DNA from: an uncultured Lachnospiraceae bacterium
GTDB taxonomy: Bacteria; Bacillota_A; Clostridia; Lachnospirales; Lachnospiraceae
Assembly: GCA_900555005.1 (NCBI GenBank)
Contig: USJM01000025.1
Coordinates: 1-14,861 of the forward strand
Reading direction: 5' to 3'
Length of the DNA: 14,861 nucleotides
Below, in pieces: positions 1 to 6,817 of the stretch (the stretch's first letter is position 1; each line of letters begins with the position of its first letter). A program made the position numbers and the translations under genes. Under the pieces are notes generated by a model, which was not told the DNA's origin, did not search any database, and was given only the letters and a program-made list of their open reading frames with translations.

Positions 1-4
1 AAAA

Positions 5-53
5 TACCGACCTCCAAATGTTAGATTTTTGGTCTAACTTTTGGGGGTCGGTA
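5..53 (-). repeat. Long hairpin, IS3-end-like inverted repeat / possible terminator
   Basis: Two 21-base arms (5-25 and 33-53) pair with only two mismatched positions, one of them a possible G-U, around a 7-base loop. Read on the minus strand, the stem follows the AI-2E gene and is followed by TTTT, so it could end that transcript. The arm core CCCCCAAAAGTTAGA resembles ends I associate with IS3-family elements, so it may be two abutting IS ends or a MITE-like remnant that now acts as a terminator. The pairing is seen directly; the IS3 origin is from memory. Confidence 0.6.
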
Positions 54-120
54 CATGCCGACGGATCCTTTTTCGTGCCCTTTCCAATCCCGGATTGACC
101 GGTCCTCTCTGTCTGTCAGC

Positions 121-1341
121 TCATTCAATCCTTTCTGACCGTTCCGTCTGACCTTCCTGCCTCTCCCGGGCGGACACCTCGGCTCTCTCCTTCTTCTCCT
201 GATCCCTCTTTGCCCTCCTGGCTTCCAGTTTCGGGAGAATGCCGTCTTTATAGATATAGTCGATGATTGCTGCAAATGGAATAGACAGCAGCACGCCGAC
301 CGCTCCGAACATTCTTCCGAACACAATGATTGAAATCAGGATTCCGATCGAAGGAACCCCGAGCGTATTGCCAAACAGCTTCGGCTTGATGACATAACCG
401 TCAACCGTCTGCAGCGCGATCGTAAAGATTAAAAACACCAGCGCATACCACGGATTAATCAGAACCAGAATACCCGCCCCGATCACGGCCCCCAGAATCG
501 GACCGAAGGTCGGCGCCAGGTTCGTGATGCCAACGACAACGGAGATCAGGGGGATATATGGATAACCGACAACCAGCATAAACGCTGCATTCGCAATTCC
601 GATAATAAAGCCATCCAGAAGATCGCAGAGAATGAAGCGGATCATGATTTCATTGCATCTTCCCAGAAAATGATTGCTTTTCTGATATCCGCTGTCACTG
701 ACGATTGCCTTCCACAGCCGGTGCGCCCCTTTCCGGATTCTGACCTTGTCCATCAGGAAGTAAATTGCGATGATGACCGCGATCACGCCGTCAAACACAT
801 TCTTGCCGTAGGTGATTGTCGTATTCAGAATCCCGTCTACACTCTTCGGAAGCCGGCTCGTAATCAGCTGAACCGCATTGGTCCCGACAGATGTATACTG
901 CGAGATGTCAACGTTGTGCGATGAAGCCCAGTCGTTGAGCTGCTGCATCAGGCCACTGAAGGCCGAGCTGTACGAATCCAGATTGGATATAAACAGGCGC
1001 ACGCTCGAAATGAGCTGGGGGATCAGCGCGACCAGAATCAGAACGATAAACAGGGCGATGCTGAAAAATGTAAGCAGGACACCCAGTCCTCTCCGGACAG
1101 TGTCCTGCCTGACCTTTCTGAATACCTTCTGTTCAAAAAAAACAACCAGCGGATCTGTCACATATGCAATGATCAGCCCGATGAGGACGGGCTTGACAAA
1201 GCCGATCAGACCGCCGATCCCTCTTCCGATCATCCTGAGATTGGAGAGGAACAGAAACAGCACCACTGCGGCGCAGGCAGCGAAGGTCATCGCTGCCCAC
1301 GGCTGCTGAAGTGCTTTTTTAAAGCGTTCTCTTTTGTTCAT
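121..1341 (-). CDS. AI-2E/PerM family membrane transporter
   Basis: A 406-residue polytopic membrane protein of the AI-2E transporter family (PerM/YdiK-like, formerly DUF20). These proteins form channels or exporters in the cytoplasmic membrane; substrates vary and are mostly unproven. Hydrophobic segments lie at about residues 16-33, 43-61, 86-110, 184-198, 240-258, 262-295, 298-312 and 330-360. The family signature is clear around residues 261-284 (PYIPLISVV then TNLAPTFGP), followed by the conserved Q-V-DGYVIKP stretch near 311-320. The last ~37 residues are a highly charged Arg/Lys/Glu tail. Length is normal. It starts 12 bases after the cytidylate kinase-like gene, so the two are probably co-transcribed. 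No good ribosome-binding site is visible before the ATG, which suggests coupling to the gene upstream. The substrate cannot be inferred. Confidence 0.88.
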   Translation of the reverse strand: MNKRERFKKALQQPWAAMTFAACAAVVLFLFLSNLRMIGRGIGGLIGFVKPVLIGLIIAYVTDPLVVFFEQKVFRKVRQDTVRRGLGVLLTFFSIALFIVLILVALIPQLISSVRLFISNLDSYSSAFSGLMQQLNDWASSHNVDISQYTSVGTNAVQLITSRLPKSVDGILNTTITYGKNVFDGVIAVIIAIYFLMDKVRIRKGAHRLWKAIVSDSGYQKSNHFLGRCNEIMIRFILCDLLDGFIIGIANAAFMLVVGYPYIPLISVVVGITNLAPTFGPILGAVIGAGILVLINPWYALVFLIFTIALQTVDGYVIKPKLFGNTLGVPSIGILISIIVFGRMFGAVGVLLSIPFAAIIDYIYKDGILPKLEARRAKRDQEKKERAEVSARERQEGQTERSERIE

Positions 1342-1353
1342 TCGAAAATTGTC

Positions 1354-1995
1354 TCACAGGTTCGGATTCTCATAATCCGGGAACCGGACTCTGATATAGT
1401 CTTTGATCGCCTGCTCCGTTCCCTCGAAGCCAAGCTTCCCGCTGTTGATGCATAGATCATAGTTGCGGACGTCATTCCAGTCGTGCCCGGTATAGTACTT
1501 CGTGTAGTCCGCCCGATACTTATTAATCCCGTCCACATATTTCATCGTCGTACGGCCGCCGTTTGCCCCGCGCAGCTTTGCCTGCTGCAGACAGTATGCC
1601 GGAGATGCATAGACGAATACGCTCATGACATTCTCCCTGTCTTTCAGGATGTAGTCTGCACAGCGCCCGATGATCACACAGGATTCCTCCTGGGCAAGTC
1701 CCTCAATCACCTTTGCCTGATAGTTAAACAGGTTGCGGTTGGAAAGGAAATCTCTCCCTTCCGGCGGGATCAGCTCGCCATGGTATTCTCTCCTCATAAT
1801 CCGGAACAGCTGCGTTCCCCGGAGCTTCTCGTCCGCATTCGCAAACAACGCCTCATTGATCCCAGAATCTTCTGAGGCAAGCCGAAGAATCTCCTTGTCA
1901 TATTAGCCGATCCCGAGATCCTTCGCCAGCATCTGTCCGACTGTCCGTCCGCCGCTTCCATAGTAGCGCGCAATGGTAATGACGATGTTCTTCAT
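1354..1995 (-). pseudogene. Cytidylate kinase-like protein, broken by one in-frame stop
   Basis: From the ATG at 1995 (ribosome site AAAGGGGTGA) the frame reads MKNIVITIARYYGSGGR, a P-loop typical of the cytidylate kinase-like family (PF13189), then LAKDLGIG, a TAA stop at 1903-1905, and YDKEILRLASEDSGI. In relatives the stop position is normally an aromatic residue before YDKE (a TAC or TAT codon), so one substitution explains it. The frame then continues without shift to the natural stop, giving about 213 residues, the usual family length. As written the product stops after 30 residues, unless translation restarts near the TTG at 1848, which would lack the P-loop. These proteins are thought to phosphorylate nucleotides, but their substrate is largely uncharacterised. 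It has its own promoter and precedes the AI-2E gene. Confidence 0.8.
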
Positions 1996-2018
1996 ATATG
2001 GATTCACCCCTTTCTGAA

Positions 2019-2088
2019 GACAGAAAGTGCCTGTGCGGCTCTTTGCTTTGTACAAAAAAAGTATAGCACAGGCACTGATTTCTGTCGA
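2019..2088 (-). promoter_or_regulatory. Promoter of the kinase-AI-2E unit with a large dyad
   Basis: On the minus strand a -35 TCGACA (2088-2083) and a -10 TATACT (2065-2060) are separated by 17 bases. The promoter lies in one arm of a long inverted repeat: GTGCCTGTGC at 2027-2036 pairs with GCACAGGCAC at 2066-2075, and the outer parts GACAGAAA (2019-2026) and TTTCTGTC (2079-2086) also pair, with three extra bases on the right side. The expected transcription start (near 2053) falls between the arms. Only one arm is transcribed, so this is more likely an operator for a dimeric regulator than an RNA hairpin. Confidence 0.65.
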
Positions 2089-2102
2089 TTGTCAGTCTGC
2101 CC

Positions 2103-2315
2103 TCAGGAGATGATTCCGGTCACCTTATAGTCTTTATCTTCGACTGCCTTCCTCAAAGCGGCATCGTCAACATCTGCGTCAAGGCTGACAACTGCCTCCC
2201 CTTTCTCATGGGAGACCTCCGCGCTGCTGACACCCTCAAGCTTCTCCAGCGCTTTCTTCACAGTCATCTCACAGTGTCCGCACATCATTCCCTCGATCTT
2301 CAGTGTTTTTGTCAT
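2103..2315 (-). CDS. copZ: Copper chaperone, heavy-metal-associated (HMA) domain
   Basis: A 70-residue single HMA-domain protein, MTKTLKIEGMMCGHCEM, with the metal-binding MxCxxC motif (Met-Cys-Gly-His-Cys) near residues 11-15 and the usual beta-alpha-beta-beta-alpha-beta length. Such cytosolic chaperones bind Cu(I) and hand it to a CopA-type P-type ATPase. The start at 2315 is chosen because GAGGAGG lies seven bases upstream and it matches family length. An in-frame ATG at 2423 would overlap the csoR stop as ATGA and add a 36-residue extension rich in His, Met and Cys; see findings. It lies just after csoR, whose copper-responsive promoter should control it. No copA ATPase is in the window. 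Confidence 0.88.
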   Translation of the reverse strand: MTKTLKIEGMMCGHCEMTVKKALEKLEGVSSAEVSHEKGEAVVSLDADVDDAALRKAVEDKDYKVTGIIS

Positions 2316-2361
2316 CACATATCCTCCTCTCGATGTTCCGTGCTCATACATACAGCAGGCT

Positions 2362-2390
2362 TCCATATGATTCTGATCCATATGATTCTG
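2362..2390. repeat. Short tandem repeat between csoR and copZ
   Basis: The 14-base unit TCCATATGATTCTG occurs at 2362-2375 and again at 2377-2390, a period of 15. If the longer copZ reading frame is used, this encodes a duplicated Gln-Asn-His-Met motif. The 15-base period keeps the frame. Confidence 0.75.
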
Positions 2391-2419
2391 GGCGGCTGGA
2401 AATCCAGACTGGGAAAGCT

Positions 2420-2755
2420 TCATTTCATCAGTTTCTGAAGCAGTCTGACCAGCTCATCGATCGTTGCGTCATCCCCTGCCCGGATATCCTCGGCGACACA
2501 GGTCCTGATATGGGACGCCAGCAGCTCTTTGTTAAATGCATTCATAGCCGCAGTGACGGCAGATGACTGAACCAGAATGTCCGGACAGTAAGCGCCTCCT
2601 TCAACCATGCTTCGGATGCCGCGGATCTGTCCCTCTATCCGTGAGAGACGGTTGGTCAGCGACCGGATTTCCTCCGGTGACCGTTTTTTATGCCTTCCGC
2701 TCCCACAACAACATTGAACATCCTCCGGCTTCTTCTGCTCCTGCATCTGTTCCAT
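2420..2755 (-). CDS. csoR: CsoR-type copper-sensing repressor
   Basis: A 111-residue all-helical repressor of the CsoR/RcnR/FrmR family. It binds operator DNA without copper and is released when Cu(I) binds. The Cu(I) ligand triad Cys-His-Cys is present as C57 (in AYCPDIL), H82 and C86 (in SHIRTCV). The first-helix pattern RLSRIEGQIRGIRSMVE is typical. The N-terminal extension carries a CCC cluster (residues 15-17) followed by GSGRHKKR, which could add metal binding. The start at 2755 has a GAGGAGG ribosome site. Upstream lie a consensus promoter and two dyads that fit CsoR operators, so the gene is probably autoregulated. It is followed at once by copZ. Copper is preferred over a nickel or formaldehyde sensor because of the C-H-C triad and the copZ neighbour. 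Confidence 0.92.
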   Translation of the reverse strand: MEQMQEQKKPEDVQCCCGSGRHKKRSPEEIRSLTNRLSRIEGQIRGIRSMVEGGAYCPDILVQSSAVTAAMNAFNKELLASHIRTCVAEDIRAGDDATIDELVRLLQKLMK

Positions 2756-2823
2756 ATGCAGTACCTCCTCGTTGTCTCTTCTCCCGATCGATCTTCAGGG
2801 CTAATCTGTCAGTTCCCGTTTTA

Positions 2824-2840
2824 ATACCCTTACCGGGTAT
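2824..2840 (-). promoter_or_regulatory. Second CsoR-like operator, downstream of the start site
   Basis: ATACCC (2824-2829) and GGGTAT (2835-2840) form a dyad with the same five-base spacing and core as the operator in the promoter spacer. It lies in the predicted 5' untranslated region, about 36 bases away centre to centre, which suggests cooperative repression from two sites. Confidence 0.75.
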
Positions 2841-2856
2841 ATTGCCTGCAGTTGGT

Positions 2857-2885
2857 ACTATATACCCAGTCGGGGTATATGTCAA
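2857..2885 (-). promoter_or_regulatory. csoR-copZ promoter with CsoR operator in the spacer
   Basis: On the minus strand a perfect -35 TTGACA (2885-2880) is followed after 17 bases by TATAGT (2862-2857). The spacer is almost filled by an inverted repeat with arms ATATACCC (2860-2867) and GGGTATAT (2873-2880), separated by five bases. This GC-centred, AT-flanked dyad is the usual shape of CsoR operators, and its position would let the repressor block RNA polymerase directly. Confidence 0.85.
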
Positions 2886-3073
2886 CTATATGTCTTTTAG
2901 TAATTGCCTTGTTCCTCCATTACTTTCTTCAATCTCAGATTATTATCAAATATTGATATGGGGATAAATGCTACTCTGAAAGTGAGCCACTTGAGCATAA
3001 AACGCTGACTTGAAAGTGAGCCACCTTATCAGTACTCTGAATGAAGTGAATGCTTCATTCGGAGGGAAAATCG

Positions 3074-3232
3074 GTGGTTATCACAATGAAAGACTATGAC
3101 GAAATACGCAAACGACACCTGGCAGGCGAAAGTCAGCGCCATATCGCTAAAACGCTCGGTATCTCAAGGAACACAGTTGCCAAGTACTGTGAATACGATC
3201 ATTGCGTTCCTAAAGGCGCAGTCCGGTGCTGA
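3074..3232 (+). pseudogene. istA: IstA (IS21 transposase) N-terminal fragment
   Basis: The frame from GTG 3074, seven bases after GGAGGG, reads VVITMKDYDEIRKRHLAGES, then RHIAKTLGISRNTVAKYCEYD, the N-terminal helix-turn-helix of IstA transposases that binds the terminal repeats. Similarity ends near 3213, where the reading runs into istB sequence in the wrong frame and stops at 3232. No DDE catalytic core remains, so this fragment cannot transpose; it might still bind the ends. Confidence 0.82.
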
Positions 3233-3644
3233 GTCTCCGGGGATCAAGGATCCTGTCCATATCCGTGCCGTCTACCTTCATGAGTACGACACCTTGAAGG
3301 AGGCCGCCTCTCTTTCCACGGAGCTTTCCGAAGCCCGTGATAATTACGTCCTCGGCAAGCTGGAGAAGCGGATCCGGAAGGCTGATCTTCTGGTCCTGGA
3401 TGAGATGGGCTATGTGAGTTTCGACCGTTACCAGTCGGAACTGCTTTTCAAGGTGATCGCTGACCGTAGTGAACGCGGCAGCATTATAGTAACAACAAAC
3501 CTTCCATTCTCCGAATGGACTACCCTGTTCGAGAACACAGCGATGGTCGCCGCGATGGTAGACCGGCTGACGTTCCAGTCATATATCCTCGACATGAACG
3601 GTCAATCGTACCGACTCGAACAGGCAAAGAAACAGAAACGATGA
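3225..3644 (+). pseudogene. istB: IstB (IS21 helper ATPase) C-terminal fragment
   Basis: The frame reads EYDTLKEAASLSTELSEA, then KADLLVLDEMGYVSFDRYQS with the Walker B aspartate-glutamate (LDE), then GSIIVTTNLPFSEWTTLF and the typical IstB ending. The Walker A region and N-terminus are missing, lost in the deletion that fused it to istA. IstB is an AAA+ ATPase that selects target DNA for IstA; without the P-loop this copy should be inactive. The exact fusion point between about 3213 and 3290 cannot be set without an intact relative. Confidence 0.82.
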
Positions 3645-3757
3645 GTAGCTCACTTTCAAGCCAGCGTTAGTGGCTCAAAATCAGATCAGCGGGCGGCTCA
3701 CTTTCTGGTTGACGTTTATAATCTGGTCAGCGGTCCCAGCATAAAAAGGCTCGATAA

Positions 3758-6235
3758 TCATTGCGCACAAGGACATTTTCCTAATTTATAAGAAACAAAA
3801 ACGCCAATGCAAAAAATCACCAAGGAAATAATATCAAGGAAGACAGTCGCAGAAAAAAGTCTATTCTTTCTAACAATAATCTTACTATTTTCTACAATCT
3901 CTGTCGCACAATCAAGTTCAATTTGTGAATACTTCTCTCCTTTAATCATATGGTTTATATCAGCACTCTCAAAATTATATGATTTCTGTATTTTATTAAT
4001 ATATTCATTTCCATCCGACATGCAGGCAATATACTTGTAGAATAATAAGTTTTTATTAGGCGATTGATTTTGAAATTTTGAAGTCTTTGATTTCGGAAAC
4101 AAGCCAATTAGTCCTATAACAAAAGAAACTCCTATAAAAAAATCAACGGCAATCTTTAACAGGAGATTCAAACTTTCTATAGATGTAACGGCAGCGAATA
4201 TCGCAATATTCAATGCTATAATAGCTGCAAGCTTTGCCTCAGCATAATTAAGCCAGCCAATCACCTTATCCAATTGCTTATCTAAAAAATCATATAATTT
4301 CATAACTAAATCAATCAATATTATTTTTATTAAGACGCTCTTCATTGAAAATACACTTTTTATGGTATTATGAAAATCAATTACAGCATCATCTTCTTTT
4401 ATTTGTTTAGACTCCTCATAATTAACCCACTTTGTCTCCTCGTATATACTTGAATCATGAAATTCCGTTTTATTTTTGACCACTGCCATCAAGATAAGTC
4501 CTTTTTTTATGTGACCATGTTTTTTTATCTCATATATAGCTAAGGGTTGCGGTTGCCTTTCATTACGAGTTTTGTCCAATACAAGTTCAATTTGTAACCC
4601 AAATGTGTGAAGGTAATAATCATTCACTGTGTCTATTATGTTTTCTCTACTCAAAGCTTTTGCACAACCAAAATCCCATTTTCTCGGATTCAATGAGTGA
4701 TTTTCACTCCTGCGTGCAATCATTACTTTATGAGTTTCCGGATCATAACAAACAACCGCAAGATGCAACTCTAGCGGCTTTTTAATACTCGTAGCTATAA
4801 GTACCTTGTCAGTAAACAGTTCTTTCAAGTAATCCATCTTGAAACTAAGGTTTCTGTCTCTGGCTATTTTATCAAAGGCTTTGTCCACACTGAACATTCC
4901 GCTAGGAAGTAAAACTCCGTCTTTTTCAATTTGAGTCCTTGGAGATTGGGAACCTTTACTACCATTTTTCTTTTTTCGTGGCATTTTCCCACGTGCAAAG
5001 TAATTTATAACCAGGTCATTGCCTTCTGTTTCATCATATCTAAAGCTATTAGCAAAGCTGTATTCGCTTTTGTTATATTCATGATAATTATCAGTGTTCT
5101 CATAGATAGATCGTATTATTTCTTCATTATAGTACCAAACGACAGGATATAATGAATTTTCCCAAACACCTTTCAGCCGAACATAATCTATAATATATAG
5201 GCAATTTCGTCTTATATCCTTTAACAAATAAGCAAGTTCAAAACTAAGCGCAAGCCTTCGATCCATTGTCTCCTGTTTTACACGAAAGCCAGCATCTATG
5301 TCCCTTCCTAAAAACTCATGCATTTCAGGACTTTGCGATGTACCTGGATAGTCGAATGAAATATTATTATAATAATTAGCCTGATTATGACTATCTGAAA
5401 CTGCCGCGATCCAGGCCGCACACTTTAAGGAAAGCATTTGTGTTTGATCTTTCAACAAGACCGTATCCTTCTTAGCTTGCTGGTTATCTATGTTTTCAAT
5501 GAAATTTCCGTTTTTTAAAGAACGTACCATCTCTTGAAGTAATTTAAAAATAGAGTCAATAGATGATACAAGCATCGTCTTATTCTGTATTGGCAGAACG
5601 AAAATGACTTCATCACCTATGACTCTCCACATTTGGCTGTTTGCTAATTCCTGATTGCCTGTGACCCTCTTTCTTATCGTCTGAATTAATTCCATAATGA
5701 TCACAGGCCACCATATTGTCACGGACTTATAAGCGGTTGAATTGACTATATCAAAAGAATAAAACAAGCACAAATATGAAGTTTCATTCTCGCCAAAAGA
5801 TGCACATGATGATTTTTCCTGCTCTTCTGATTTTTCTATCTTTTGATCTGTTTTTACTTTGTTCTGAGATGCCTCTTCATTCCGAGCAGTTTTAACCTCT
5901 TCTGGCACCTTTATATCTGCAAATTCGCGAACAAGGGCAGAAATCTTGTCGGCCAATACAGATGTATTAATTTTATTAACAGGGGTTTGTAAGTGCTCCT
6001 CTATGATCGTTTTAGCTTTCTTTGAGGCCTTCCGATTTGCAACAGCTGTTTCTTTGCAGTCTTTGTCATTAACCGGTTCCCTTTTTATAAGTCTGCCATT
6101 GACGTATGTACACTTCCATCCGTTGCGCTGTACTATTCTTCTCCGTTCTTTATGTTTTTTAGAAGAATTGGCATTCTTTTTTTGTGGATCAGGGGCATGC
6201 GCAAACCCGCTATCGTTATCGAAATCATCGCTCAT
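3758..6235 (-). CDS. Pycsar-like fusion: class III nucleotide cyclase, Nudix-like domain, PycTM-like membrane effector
   Basis: An 825-residue protein. Residues 1-150 are hydrophilic and probably mostly disordered. Residues ~152-370 look like a class III cyclase homology domain: FYSFDIVNST holds metal aspartate D162, WRVIGDEVIF holds D208, and GRDIDAGFR (310-318) fits the ribose/transition-state segment with R318. Residues ~487-628 resemble a Nudix fold (LAVVCYDPETHKVMIARRS, then KWDFGCA), but the REUxEE positions read DYYLHT, so hydrolysis is unlikely. Residues ~645-818 hold about three membrane segments (666-685, 693-713, 793-815); WLNYAEAKLAAIIALN and ENSKIIVRKNRLF match my memory of the Pycsar effector domain PycTM. 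In known Pycsar systems the cyclase makes cCMP or cUMP after phage infection and a separate effector damages the membrane. Here both appear in one chain. The gene is AT-rich and its start overlaps the protease stop. Base specificity cannot be read from sequence. Confidence 0.7.
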   Translation of the reverse strand: MSDDFDNDSGFAHAPDPQKKNANSSKKHKERRRIVQRNGWKCTYVNGRLIKREPVNDKDCKETAVANRKASKKAKTIIEEHLQTPVNKINTSVLADKISALVREFADIKVPEEVKTARNEEASQNKVKTDQKIEKSEEQEKSSCASFGENETSYLCLFYSFDIVNSTAYKSVTIWWPVIIMELIQTIRKRVTGNQELANSQMWRVIGDEVIFVLPIQNKTMLVSSIDSIFKLLQEMVRSLKNGNFIENIDNQQAKKDTVLLKDQTQMLSLKCAAWIAAVSDSHNQANYYNNISFDYPGTSQSPEMHEFLGRDIDAGFRVKQETMDRRLALSFELAYLLKDIRRNCLYIIDYVRLKGVWENSLYPVVWYYNEEIIRSIYENTDNYHEYNKSEYSFANSFRYDETEGNDLVINYFARGKMPRKKKNGSKGSQSPRTQIEKDGVLLPSGMFSVDKAFDKIARDRNLSFKMDYLKELFTDKVLIATSIKKPLELHLAVVCYDPETHKVMIARRSENHSLNPRKWDFGCAKALSRENIIDTVNDYYLHTFGLQIELVLDKTRNERQPQPLAIYEIKKHGHIKKGLILMAVVKNKTEFHDSSIYEETKWVNYEESKQIKEDDAVIDFHNTIKSVFSMKSVLIKIILIDLVMKLYDFLDKQLDKVIGWLNYAEAKLAAIIALNIAIFAAVTSIESLNLLLKIAVDFFIGVSFVIGLIGLFPKSKTSKFQNQSPNKNLLFYKYIACMSDGNEYINKIQKSYNFESADINHMIKGEKYSQIELDCATEIVENSKIIVRKNRLFSATVFLDIISLVIFCIGVFVSYKLGKCPCAQ

Positions 6236-6756
6236 TGAAGATATCCGAGAAATCTACCATGATTAGTTGCCGCAGAGATAGATACATGAAAATAGTTTGC
6301 CACTTGAGCCATATTCACAAAATTTCTACTAGAATACTCCTCTATTTTTTCTTTAAATTCTTTTTGTGGCATTAGTAATGCTGCAGCAAACTCATTTGCT
6401 TGATACTCCTGCTCATTAGCACCAAAACGAGTAAATTGATGACTATTGCTCTGTTGATCCCATGTATCTTTACTGATCAAATATCCCATATGTAGGAACA
6501 AATGCCCCAACTCATGTGCAATTGTAAAGTTTCTTCTTTCGTCGCCCTGATAAGGAGATATCGCTATTTCAAAGGAATTATCCCCTACTTTTTTGATTGT
6601 CCCATCATAGAGCTGATCAAGACCGGGTTTTTCAACAATACTGCCGCCTAATTTATTTACTAAACTATCAATATTGTCGATTGGGATGGCTACGTCAAAT
6701 GTAGAACGAACTGCATCAGCTATTTTATTGATATATGCTCTTGTAGCATCATTCAC
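6232..6756 (-). CDS. ImmA/IrrE family (M78) metalloprotease
   Basis: About 174 residues. The zinc protease motif HELGH is seen in FTIAHELGHLFLHMGY, and the downstream segment EYQANEFAAALLMP is the usual second signature of ImmA/IrrE (COG2856, peptidase M78). Family members cleave or inactivate repressors, for example ImmR in ICEBs1 and DdrO in Deinococcus, to switch on mobile elements or stress genes. Two GTG starts are possible. GTG 6756 is preferred because AAAGGCGGTGA ends at the right distance; GTG 6765 lies inside that ribosome site and would add three residues. No helix-turn-helix domain is fused and no XRE repressor is nearby. The stop overlaps the ATG of the cyclase fusion (ATGA), so the two are translationally coupled and probably work together. 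AT-rich like its partner. Confidence 0.88.
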   Translation of the reverse strand: MNDATRAYINKIADAVRSTFDVAIPIDNIDSLVNKLGGSIVEKPGLDQLYDGTIKKVGDNSFEIAISPYQGDERRNFTIAHELGHLFLHMGYLISKDTWDQQSNSHQFTRFGANEQEYQANEFAAALLMPQKEFKEKIEEYSSRNFVNMAQVANYFHVSISAATNHGRFLGYLQ

Positions 6757-6817
6757 ACATCTCACCGCCTTTCCGATTACATTGTTAGGTCAACCTTTCC
6801 AATACCTAATCACTAAT

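Larger units (their letters stand above)
2969..3714 (+). mobile_element. Internally deleted IS21-family element
   Basis: Both ends carry the multiple terminal repeats typical of IS21 elements. TGAAAGTGAGCCAC occurs at 2977-2990 and 3011-3024 on the left; inverted copies with one or a few changes lie at 3645-3658 and 3693-3706 on the right. Inside, the first part of istA is joined to the last two-thirds of istB, so most of the ~2 kb of coding sequence is missing. With both ends kept, it may still be movable if a full-length relative supplies transposase. Outer borders are estimated by aligning the two ends and may be off by a few bases. A small hairpin (GAATGAAG/CTTCATTC, 3039-3060) sits just before the istA ribosome site. 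Confidence 0.8.

Noticed and set aside
670..1309. Plus-strand open frames over the AI-2E gene
   Set aside because: They are antisense shadows of a clear membrane-protein gene, without ribosome sites or recognisable domains.
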